Shown one piece after another: positions 48,901-60,900 of a stretch of DNA of 64,000 nucleotides (its first letter is position 1; each line of letters opens with the position of its first letter). Below the pieces are notes generated by a model. The model had not been told where the DNA came from. It did not search any database and saw nothing but the letters and a program-made list of their open reading frames with translations. The stretch lies in the NCBI GenBank assembly GCA_914767715.1, contig OU612068.1, positions 29,948,001-30,012,000 on the forward strand, read 5' to 3'. Position numbers and translations under genes: made by a program. The stretch is from Membranipora membranacea. Its lineage: Eukaryota; Bryozoa; Gymnolaemata; Cheilostomatida; Membraniporidae.

Positions 48901-51900
48901 GCGATTATAATAGGGCGATTATAATAGGGCGATTATAATAGGGCTATTAATAGGGCTATAGATTGCCCTATTAAGGAAGAACTGCACCACAAAAACTGCA
49001 CTGTAACTGTCCATGCTATAGCATCATGTTCTTGATTTAGGATTCTGGGTTACAGCTTTGCAGGATTCTGGGCTACAGCTTCACACGGTAGATGCCAACG
49101 ATTACTGTGAAACAACAGTTATTTTATTCACGCTTACTTTATTTATGTCGGTATGGTGATGAATGCGATTTTTATTTGTTTTTTTGTGACGCAGAAAAAA
49201 GTGCGCTGTAACTGCATACCATGCTAAAAGCTTCGTGCCACGCTAATTCGCAAAACTATGAGCTTGATTGAGGATTACATCTACCAGGTGATATGCATGA
49301 TAACTTTCAAAATGAGTCTTAAGATTTTTTCCATGATGATTAATGTGTTTTTTATCCTTGTTTTCCCTTTTATGTCACCTGTTGTCATATGCCATCAGAA
49401 AAAATGCAACAATTACAACAAAAAGTGTTCCTGGTTTAATATTCCCGGCCAAAATGATTCACACTTGCCGCTTCTGGTTTTTATCTTGGAAGGTTCTGCA
49501 TTGTTAATGAGGGCAAGCTTTACTTCTTTTACTTTTACTTTTAATTCTAAGTATATTTAGTGGAGAATATCTTAATTTTCTGCTTGTCATATCAAAGGGC
49601 ATTTCTTTTTTGCCACACTTAAGCCTCTTATTTGTAAACATCCTGGGAGAGGGAGCATTAAATTGTACAAACATACTTTGTCTAAGTAGAAATTGAATAA
49701 TTTTGATAGCATTGTATTTTGATCTTATAATATATGAAGGATAATCTTGACTATCAATGCTCAATTATTACCCACAGGCAAACAGCTATAAGGCTCTATT
49801 TGCTGAAGAAGCGTCCAAATGTGTCTCGAGATGATAGCAGGGGATGGCTTCACAAGGTTATCATCTGGGGTAACAGTAGTTTAAGTGCTCAAATGGTGCA
49901 AGATGCTGGTAGAGGCATTTCATTATCAACCACTTTCTCCCCTCCGTTTAAGTATATACCCATAAAGTGCCACAGTTATGGCACCATGTAAAAGAGGATA
50001 ACATTTCGTAAAAACTGAGATGGAGCTAGATAAAAAGACTGGTCATACAAGAGAAAAAAATAGTTATGTATAGTTATGATAGTTATGTATAGGCAATCAA
50101 GACATGTTGTTTCATATCCATCATACTAATATGCTGACATATTCCCAGGATTGCTCGATTTTGACTTGGAATGACAATATATTTTTCCTTCAAAAATTTG
50201 GTAAGGTTGAGGAATTATATGGTTTACTACAATGTACTGTTTTGTGGCAAGTGTTGTCTAGCCAGCAATTTATTAGTTGTCTCACCACAAAGAAGGGGGC
50301 CATAACTGTGGCACTTTATGGGTATATACTTAAACGGAGGGGAGAAAGTGGTTGATAATGAAATGCCTCTACCAGCATCTTGCACCGTTTGAGCATTTAA
50401 ACTAGGGTAACAGCCATGAGGCACTCAAGCCTAATATATAAATGATATATTAATAATAAGGATAATAAGGATAATAGAAAAGAGATCATACCAGTAGGTA
50501 CGACGTATCCCCAGCCATGCTTCTCGTGATAAAAGAGAGGATAACCTTCCCATCTGAGTTTTAGTAGTTTGGGAGTTACCCTCACTGATGTGGTGAGTTT
50601 AGCAGGGCCAGGTCTCCATTCTGGATCCTTCTCACGCGGGTGAAGGTCACTGTACCACCTAAAGAATAGAAATGGTAAACTGTCAAGCTGTGCAGTGATT
50701 ATCCTGCAAATTAAATCATAAAACGGCCTCTCCACACGCTAAACAACAGCATCAGATTTTTCTCCAAGAGCAGAGTCTTTTTATACTGTTACCCCTTTTT
50801 CAGCGTCAGGAATACGAATGACTCATTCACTTTATTGCTCAGTGCCTGGTATCGGGGCTGACAAGCTAAATAATTCAACATCACACAAAACGAAAAAATG
50901 AGTATTCTAAAATATATGATGAGAAGTCGCAGCAAGCAAATTTGCCAACATTGCTTGTACCATTATATCAAATTGTATCATAATCGAATCAAGAATGAGT
51001 GAATTGTGTGCGTGATTAGTGTGCATGACTGTGGCCTTGTCATCATCAGAAACAATGAAATGAGCAATGGTTGATAAGAGTTGCCCTACTAATTTTTCCA
51101 GCCCTAATTTCCCCAGCCGCTGACGCATTTGGACAGATTAGACCTTGTGACTTGATAGAGAATCAGCAGGCATTATCTGTATAACCGGACCTTGTACTCA
51201 TGTGGGTGGACTTAGTCAACAAACACCAGCAGTGCAGAAACACAACACCTCATTATCGTCTCAAGTTCGCTATTATGAAATCAGTTAAATAAAGAAGCTT
51301 GACTCAGCATATACAATCAACATATACATGGAACAAGGAAAAGCTAACCACTAACCAGACAAGAACAGGGTTTTCCCCCTCCTTTTCCTCCTTCGTAATC
51401 TCAACATCAAACTGATATCATTCAAGGCTTAATTCTATTGCATAACATATGATTCCCTATCACAAACAACAAACTGAAGGAAATGAAAAACAAACCCATT
51501 GAACAGTCAAGAGTCAGGGAAAACACCAATTTCCAAAAGAAAAAACAGCTCAAATTGAGTGAATCATTTACCGCCATGGTTCATTAATTGAAATGTCCTC
51601 AAACTATACTTCAAACAATAACGTAACATGAGAAGGTATGTAATTTTAAATTTTGCAAGCCAGACTGGACGTAGGAATGTGTCAGCAAAGATGATATCAA
51701 TATTCATTAAAACAAAATAGCTATTGATCACAAAAGTAGCAAATTGATGATACATATTATAGTTAATCAGGTGAGAGGTCCTAGGTACTATTGCCGCTCT
51801 TGTTTAGAGGGATTTATTGCCGCTCCTCCCTACCCACATACCACAACACTCAGAGCAACAACATCCTACTCAAAAAAATACAAAGGCTCAAAAATGACAC

Positions 51901-54900
51901 AGATCTTAAACTCAGACAACTCCCATTTACAACTCTACTGCAGCGAACATTTTCCTCCTAACAGAAACATGTCAATCAGTAAGCAAAGAAAAAGAGTTTG
52001 GTTTGATACCACTACCCATCCTGTACTTAATACAAGACTAGGCTATAACGAGTACATACTTGGGTAGACCAGGCATGTGTGTACGTGACTTGGGCAGTCT
52101 GTCTGATGTGTTCAGAACAGTCCTCACAACAGGATGCAGTTCTTCATCCTCAACCTAAAATAACAAAAACAAAAGCAAATGGCATGACATATTTTACTTT
52201 GCTGCAGTCAAATTTCATCAATTTTTCCGGATCCTGATGAGCCAGGATCATGGACGACATGGTAAGTGCATTGTCTCTTTCAATGAGGAGATAAAAACTT
52301 GTCCAGATCACTCTCTTAACACAAGTTCGCTGCCAATGGTTCTAATACTGATTACTAATTATATCGTTAAAATAATAGTTATTTTGCCAAGGGTCACTGA
52401 ATGTGAAGGCGTAATTTAAAAATTTTGAAAAATTCATATATTGAGTTTGTGGATAACCACATAAGACAAAGACGATGTGTAACCTGAATAAACGAAAGTC
52501 ATAGAGTTTAAAGAACGCTATTCCGCACAGGGTTCTGCGTAAATGAGCAAAGAGAGACACAATACCTGCACATGGAACAAGCTTCAATGATGGTCTATTG
52601 TGCTCTATACACTCAACAGCTTCATTAACTGTCACAAAACAACATGCCACTCGACCCTTATTTACAGATATAGCAGCACATGGAGGGATACTACCTGAGG
52701 CGTGTTCTTGCGAGGCTTCTTGAGAATTTTGATGTCCTTTTTCGACCAGTCAAGATCATAAGCCCAGGGATCATTCTTGTGATTCTCGTTATCAGCGTAT
52801 TGATTACACATATCGGCAGCGACCTGAGAGAGACTTGTACTTATCTCATTCTAAAATACAATCAACAGAGAACATCTAAGTCAGCGACTGACTAAGGACT
52901 GAGATATGACGCATATCACTGGTAACAAGTATTACCAAAATATTTATCAGGGATTGTAAATAATCAGTGATCTCATATTTCTTCAAGGGTTTTGAACTAA
53001 ATGTCATATTATATGTCATATCATATTTAACATAATGAATATCATCACCCGGGAAAGGTTCCATGATAAAGATACCAGTATTGCTCAGGTGAAGAACTGA
53101 TACAACAATAAGGCTGTACTAGCCTGACTATAGTTGTTATTTTGTTCTTACCTGACTATCATTGAATGTTTGTTCACTGACTTCCAAGTACCTGTTCCAG
53201 TTGTTATTGACAGGTAGGTAAGCTGTACTCATTTCTAACATGCCAGCGAATGTGACAGGATTAGGGAAGTGCCCCCTAAACTTGGGCCACAACTGCTGAT
53301 AGATCCTGTGTGTGGCTATCACATCCTGAGAGCAGTACGTCATCAGCTTCTATCAGTATATTCAATAATGTTGTAATGCTAACTCAATAAACATGAAGAA
53401 CAGAGTTGTCTACCCACTGATGTTGAACGCACAACTCCATGTTATGTTATGTGTTGCATGCTTCCAGATGCCATGCCCGTAAAGTGGGAATTTCCATATA
53501 ATAACAAATGATGATATTATATAATTTATATACAAGGCAAAACTTTCATGATTTGCTAAAAGTAAAATTACCTGAAATTGTTTGTTTATGAGCTCAATTG
53601 AGCCCTTCACAAAGATGTCCCGGCTAGATTTATCAAGTGGCAATGCGTCCTTGCAATGATATTGAAAGACATCATTTAGGTTGTTGACTGTACCTGATTT
53701 CATCCAATCAAAATCCTGAAATTAGACACAATCACAGTTTGAACAGCACCAACTAATTAAATGATAAAATTCAGATTCGATGGTCTCAAACTAGAGGGAT
53801 TAGATTATGAAAGGAGATTGGGCAATAGAGTTTTCGGAGCACAAATTTTAGCCTATTTTCTGAGCTGCCCTCTTTCCATTAAGGACCATTTACGCGGCAT
53901 GGGAAAACGAAGTTGAAATGAGCATATTTTTAAAGCTGTTAATCATAGGAAAAAACTCTCTTCAATTCAGTATTTACACCATAGTCCAGTGGCAGCCTAC
54001 CAAAAATGTGGCTAGAAGCGCAACTTCATTTACGAAATTGGATGGATAAATTCTAAGAGTGGATTCTAGGGTAGTTTTTTGAGGCGGTCGCAATGGTGAT
54101 GATGTACATTACACAAAGTTGCACAATAGGCAGCAAATCGCTGCCAAAAATGGCCAAAATTGCTGTTTTTTGAGATTTCAAAAGTCTGTCCTGTGCTCAC
54201 CTTATGAGTTGGGATACTCAAACTCTGGTCAGTTTTTGGTTTAATATCAGCATGATACCTCAAATATTGGGTGAATGACCAACCTTATAAATGCTAAAGT
54301 GAAAAACGCTGCCGACAAAAGGGAAAGTGATGAAAAAGTGATGCTATGGTTTCAAATCATCCAAAAATTGAAAGAACATGTTATAATTAGTGGCTCTAGA
54401 AGTAAACATGGGTCTGCTATCATAAATACCCGAGATGTGGCCAACAACGGTTGCAATACTCCCTTATATCACCTGTATATAACTATCATTGAAACAACAC
54501 TACTTTTTCAATTTTGCAGGCGCCTCGAAAACTGACTTCGAATGTTCGTATTCGATCTGATTTTTTATGGTGGTTTTGTATTGACTCCATCAATGACCAA
54601 TTTTTTTTTCAGCACCTTTTTGATGATACTTGAAGAAGTTAACTTTTGATTTAAACACTATATAACCTTATAAAGACGATTTTTATGATACTATAAAGGG
54701 TACCTAAGAATACGTTCCATTTGATAAACGACACACTCAGAGCATTAAAAACTGGTGTTATGCAATGGGAGAGTCAATACACAGTCACCATAAAAAAATC
54801 AGATCGATACGAAAATTCAAAGCCTGGTCTTTAGGCAGCAGCATAATTGAATAGTAGTTTCACTTTATTGATAATTATACACAGTTCATAAAAGGGGTAT

Positions 54901-57900
54901 TATGATAGCAGGCCCATGTAAAGTTGTAAATCCACTAATTATGACATGTTCTTTTAGATTTTGGATGTTTTGGAACCATATCATAATTTTTTAATCACTT
55001 TCCCTTTTACTGGCAGTGTTTTTGTCAATTAGCGGCCTATTGTGCAACTTAGTGTAAGGTACAATATTACCATTGCAATCAGCGTGAAAAAACTGTACCA
55101 TAAACAACTGACAAACCTTATCCATCCAAAAGTGCAAATGGAAGTGATAAGATAGGAGGGGCTGGCACCAGACTACCACCAAAAACTCACAAGGATATGG
55201 TTTAGGATATGAATTTTGTATTTGGATGCTCATTTATATCAATTTCTGTTTGTTCAATAACAAATTTTCTTGAGTTGCTCATGGATTTTGACATTTAAAT
55301 TGAGAATAAATTAGCTTTGTTTTGGAAAACCTTTCTCTTTTAAACCACTAGGTGGCTCAATATTACTTATGCATCACATTATTCTCTGGTTCTTCACCTC
55401 CGTAATGATATGCTTCTTTAAAAAATTGGTCCACTCTAAGTGCATTATATATCTATCGCAGTAGAGGCCTTCTAGGCCAAAAGCAGCCTAGCTGTAACTG
55501 CTCTATAAAATAATGGCACAGACAATTTTTGATGGCAGGAAACTGATCGCATATTATACTTCATTGATGTTTCTTCTGTAAAATTCATCGGGTGTACCCA
55601 GTTGTAGTGGTCATATTTAGAAATTAAAAGGTGTTTTGTTTTTGCATTATATGTGTGGGGACATAACTCCTATTCTCTGTAATCTTACTAATCTAATCTT
55701 CAGGGAATTCCAGGTTGAATCTGCATTGTGGGGATTTTGTTGACTTGCCAATTTATTTACCAAGTAAAATTGCAGAAGTCTGCTCGTGTTAGATCAGGAC
55801 AAATTTAAAATTTTCAATTAGTATAATGTCAGATCTTTATAAGGTTAGTATGATACTGTCTTGCGGCAGCATATCCGCAATATTTCTCAAAATTGCATAA
55901 ATAATAAGGTGTTTCTAGGGTGGAACAATGTGGTGAATCCAAAATTAAGGTTGTGCCCAGTTGTAGCGATCATGTCAGCGGCAGCGCGGCAGCGTATCCT
56001 AATTTCTTCTAAAAAGTGCTTTTAATGAGTGAAATATTGAGGTGTTTCAAGGGTATAACAACGTACTGAATCTAAAGAAATAGGGTGTAACCTAGAACAA
56101 GTTTTATCCAATTGCCTGCATGCCTGTTATTATAAGCGATTTTGAGAAAAATTGCGATATGCTGCCGCACTGCCGATCTTCTGCTAAGTGAAATGTTACG
56201 AGTTTAAACAAGGGTATATCTAGGGTAGAACAACGTGCTCCAAAACTGAGAGTGTACCCGGTTGTAGCAATCATGTCAGCGGCAGCATACCTGCAATTTT
56301 CTTCACAATCGGTTAGGTAAGTGAAATGTTAAGTGATTAATATGGTCAGCAGGAAACACAACTATATGTATGATTTCAACAAGATATTATATCACATCAT
56401 TTTAAAAGGTGGTCAGTGACAGCACTACATCTCAACGAGAATAAGACAAAAAGCAGCCTAGACATAAGACTGCTCAAAATATGATAGCTTGAGACAAATT
56501 TGATGTAGGAAAAAAGTGTGTACCCAGTTGAAGAGGTCAGCCGCAGCACTACTGCATATCCCAAATATTCACGCTATCGATATGTGATTTGTGGGAATTC
56601 AAGAGTTTGAAGCAGTTGGCACAAGTCAAGACTATAGTACCGGGTTCTACATTGTATATGTTTTATTATTGCATGAAATGGTTGATGAGAGACAGCGCTA
56701 CCGCATATCCCCATATCATGTCATTAGCATGTTAGGAAAGTATGCGAAGCTGGCATATCTAAGTTTTTCAGACTCTGACAGTTTGGTTTCTTTCTGAAAA
56801 GTGAGGCACTCATTGAACTTTTTGCTCATGTGTTATGCAAAAGATATCCAGCCAAAAAATGATATAAGAGGCAATTGAAACAACAAAAATGTTGTTTGTA
56901 ATTGCCCCAAGACAGTGGTCTAAGACCATACAATATCATACTAGCATCAAGTATCCTGCCATCATTCTCCCTGCTGCCATCAAGTATTTATAATCTTTGA
57001 TTCTAGTCCAATGAGTAGTTTGACATAATTCAATTGAAATTTTTCAATTTGTGCTGGTCTGATACGAGCAGCCTTCTCTCTAAGTTTACTTGGTGAATTG
57101 ATTGCCATGTCAACAAAATCCCACAATGCAATTTCAACCTGGAATTCCCTGATGATTAGATTACTTAGATTACACAGAATAGGAGTTATTTCCCCACACA
57201 TATAATGCCAAAACAAAACACCTTTAAATTTCTAAATATGACCACTACAACTGGGTACACCCGGTGAATTTTACAGAACATACACCAATGAAGTTTAAAA
57301 CGTGATCAGTATCCTGCCATCAAATATTGTCCGTGCCATAACAACTTATGCTATAGCTGCTTCTGGCCTATTCCTAAAAACGCTCGCATAAAATTAACCC
57401 TGAAAAGGGTGTGATATTTGACGTCACAGAGCTGTTAGTGGGCTGTGTTGATAGAAATTCCTCAACAACTTTAGCTAAATAGGTCACGCATCAACATCTT
57501 TGTTGACTACACACAGTATCCTAGTGGATGCGGTTATGTCTACATGGCCAATGTTTTATAATCTTTGACAAGGCTCTCCCCACATAAAATATCACATTGC
57601 TGTCAAAACAAACATTATTGCGGCTCATAATAAATTACTTCATCGATGACTGCAAAATATGATCACAGAGTAAGGATATATCCTTACTCTGTGATATGCT
57701 CATCGTATAAACATCCATGACCATAGAATGATATAAGCCCCAATTCACATAGCCAGAGTTAGTTTATTAGCGACGATCAATTTGTCTAACATTATTCAGC
57801 ACACGTTATTAAATTTATGATCCTTATTTTTGGGCAAAATATTTCGATGGCAATAATGTCGTCAGATAACTGATGTTATCTAAATGACGAATCTGTTTAT

Positions 57901-60900
57901 TCAGAAAATGAAGCTTCTGGGGCCATTCTAGGGGAATAGGGCAGGCAACTGATGGTGAAGGTATATGTTTCTTCACAAGAACTGACCATGGAGGATATGC
58001 ATGCAGAGGTAGGCTTGTTTCTCAAGCGGAATGACAATAATATTTCAATGAGCATTACAATAATTGATGACAAATAGATTTTGACTTACATAACCAGCAA
58101 AAATTTGTGTAATGGTTGATGTTTTGTGTTCTGGCCATTTTTTACAAAAAATCAAGAATCTTTGTCATAGTTAGCCGCAGCACAGTATTTTTCGGATTTA
58201 CCTCGGCTCGCCATCTACCCAGCACATTATTTAGAATTTTATCATCACATAAAATTTTTGTCTGCTGATAAAGTTTTATCAATTAGAAATCTCCAATTAT
58301 AAATATACAATGGATGGCAAACAGCAGGTCCTCACCGAAAGTTTTTAGTCAAGTTCACATAATTATACATAAGGCATACTATAAGCTGGTCAGTTTCAAG
58401 AATATGAGAACAGTAACACAGTTAATGTCTAAAGCTTTATCTCAAGTCTAAAGCTATAACATATTGGAATGCTTAAAGACTTTGTTTGAGGCTGCTCTTT
58501 TGTATCACATCTTATTAGTAAGAATCAGCCGGCAATCCCTAGGGTACGTCACAACTAGCTAACCTAGTTGGTCCAAGTGGCGTGATGGTAGCGTCGTCGT
58601 TGCCTATAGGTATCGGGACCCAGGTTCGATTCCCACCCAGGTTTGAATTTTTATCATCATCTTATCTGTGTGATTATTAGTGTATTAACTAATAACTCAT
58701 AATGTCTATGCCACATGTCTATGGTTGTGACAAACCCCAGGGGAAACATCCGCTTATTCCCAATGCCGATTGAAGGCAAACACCCTGGAAGTTTGGGAGG
58801 ACATAACTTCCTCAATATTTGGATTCTAAAGCTGAAAATCGCTCACATGATAGAATAAAATATGGAGAATAAGATGTGATACAAAAGAGCAGCCTCAAAC
58901 AAAGTCTAAAAATTCTTGATCTACTTTCCCTTAGCCATATTTTCACTAACTTTGTGCAGCCGTTGACTCAGCTATCGCTGGATTATTTTATTATCTGACC
59001 TGCGTCTTACCTCAGTTTATAGTATGTGTCATTTATTCTCAATCGAACACACCCACACACACACACCGCCGTGCTTGTTGTAATATAAAATTCCAAGTTT
59101 GTTTACTTAGCCAGTGGATCTCAGTGGAGTATTGTATTCAATGGGGGCCATTCATAGAATACCTTACTACACAATATTGCCTTAGTTTGGTGCTCTGTGT
59201 TGACCTACATTTGCAGAAATCACACAAATAAGCTGACTTTTTAGACCATCATATCTCAAATTTGGGGATGGGGATGCCAGTGCCCTTCCATGAGGTTGCA
59301 ATTGAGATGTTGGTGCATAGGCTCATAGTGGAAAATGAAAATCAGCACCATGGATTTTCTGCTGTATTGAATACAAGATAGCTCTGTTTGTTTTGATTTT
59401 ACAATAGGCTGATCACTCAAACAGCTCTCTGACGTCAGCCTGGCTTGATGTGAGCGTTTTCGGGAAGGCCTCTACTGCGATAGATATAAAATGCACTAAG
59501 AGCAGACCAATTTTCTAAAGAAGCACATCATTACGGAGCTGAAGAATCAGAGAATAATTTGATGCATGAATAAAATTGATCCACCTAGTTGTTTAACGCT
59601 TGAAAGAGTTTTTAGTACACTGTAGAAAGTACTCCAGATAAAGCAATGTTAAAGCTGCGTTTACATGTGCGACAAATCGGCTAATGATAACAACTCCGAC
59701 ACAGGTCACCGATTTGACTGACCGTGTAAACAGTTAATCTGTGTTTAAATCGGTGTTTAAATCTGTATTGTTCAAAATCGTTCACTTGTGACAATGTCAC
59801 AAGTGAACGACAAATCTTAACGATTATGAATGGTCCAGCCAATAAATGAGTATAAGTAATGACGATCATTATATTTCTCTCACCCTTTCCTTGTCCTTAG
59901 CAGCAACTTATACAGCTGTTATAACAGTTATTGCTGCTGCTGCAATTATAACATCTTCATCAGATGATGAATCATTACTATACATGACTCTCTGTCAGTC
60001 TCAGTCTCAGCAATGAACTCCCTCTTCAGGGAGTTCATTGGTCTCAGTCTGCAGGGGCACAACAGTAGCCTTTCAACTAGGGAGACTAGTGAAGGAGTCT
60101 CCAGTCTCCACTCTCCAGCTATGAATTACTAACTAGTTACTAGCTAATACTACTACTGAATAAACCAACTAGTTGTCTCACTAGCCAATGGGAGACAAGT
60201 TGAGTTGGAAGTTTGTGTTGAAATCGGTTAGGCATGAACATGTTGACAGACAACGATTATAGAGCAGATTCATAATCTGTGTCGGAGTTGTTATTATTAG
60301 CCGATTTGTCGCACATGTTTTCCCATACAGCGCTGTTGAACAGAACCCAATTGGAGAGAAATTAAGGCTTAATTTCGACCTCATAAAACTGTCTATATAT
60401 CAGACATCATTGCCTTGATTTTTCGTTTTTGATTGCGTTTGCTTTTACTGGTTTGTCAGGAAATACAAGATTTCAATGCTATGAGATGAATTGAATATTG
60501 TAGCTTACACAATTCATAAACATCAGGCATCATTGGAACGACAGAAACCGACAGCTGACCCACAAGCATGTCCCCATCATACACTAAGTTAGTTATCACT
60601 CATGATAAAAGTACTGACACACTACCCACCTGAGCGTTTTGTTTACGAGGTGCTCGAGGATTCTTCTTTTCCTTTAGTTCAGAGAGGTTTTTTCCAGTCT
60701 TCTGAGCGTTAAAAAGAACTCTTTGAAAAGATGTGAATCCATGTATTGCAACGTGCATTGACATTGTATCAAAGAATCTCATCTTTGAACCCTATAATAC
60801 AAACGGAATAAGTAACAATTTTAATTATTCAATTACATGAAAGCATACAACCTAGAAGCGAAGTGAATAATGGTCTGAAGTTGATCTTGTGGTGTATGCT

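Larger units (their letters stand above)
55335..59608. mobile_element. Large TIR element with two nested insertions
   Basis: The ends CTCTTTTAAACCACTAGG and its near complement at 59603-59608 inward form inverted repeats of about 200 bases. The left one is cut by family B copy 2 (55475-57368) and resumes at 57369 with cctaaaaacgctc, matching the uninterrupted right arm ccgaaaacgctc. Without the insert the element is about 2.4 kb and non-coding. Confidence 0.8.
59662..60393. mobile_element. Inverted-repeat element related to MITE family A
   Basis: Arms acatgtgcgacaaatcggct (from 59662) and complement (60277-60319). The right edge reads aaaactgtc then TA, like the family A terminus. Two short palindromes lie inside. 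Confidence 0.65.
53716..60629. other. POLG intron 4, a nest of transposons
   Basis: This 6.9-kb intron holds a long imperfect inverted repeat (53981-55175), a TIR element (55335-59608) carrying inside it both a 1.9-kb TIR element and a smaller MITE with a tRNA-like core, and another inverted-repeat element (59662-60393). No coding sequence of the host gene is seen. Confidence 0.8.

Noticed and set aside
48828-48941. CRISPR-like regular repeats
   Set aside because: 14-bp units without unique spacers, in an animal intron; this is a minisatellite.
58571-58642. Functional tRNA gene
   Set aside because: A and B boxes are present but the T-stem and acceptor stem do not pair; it is a tRNA-derived repeat.
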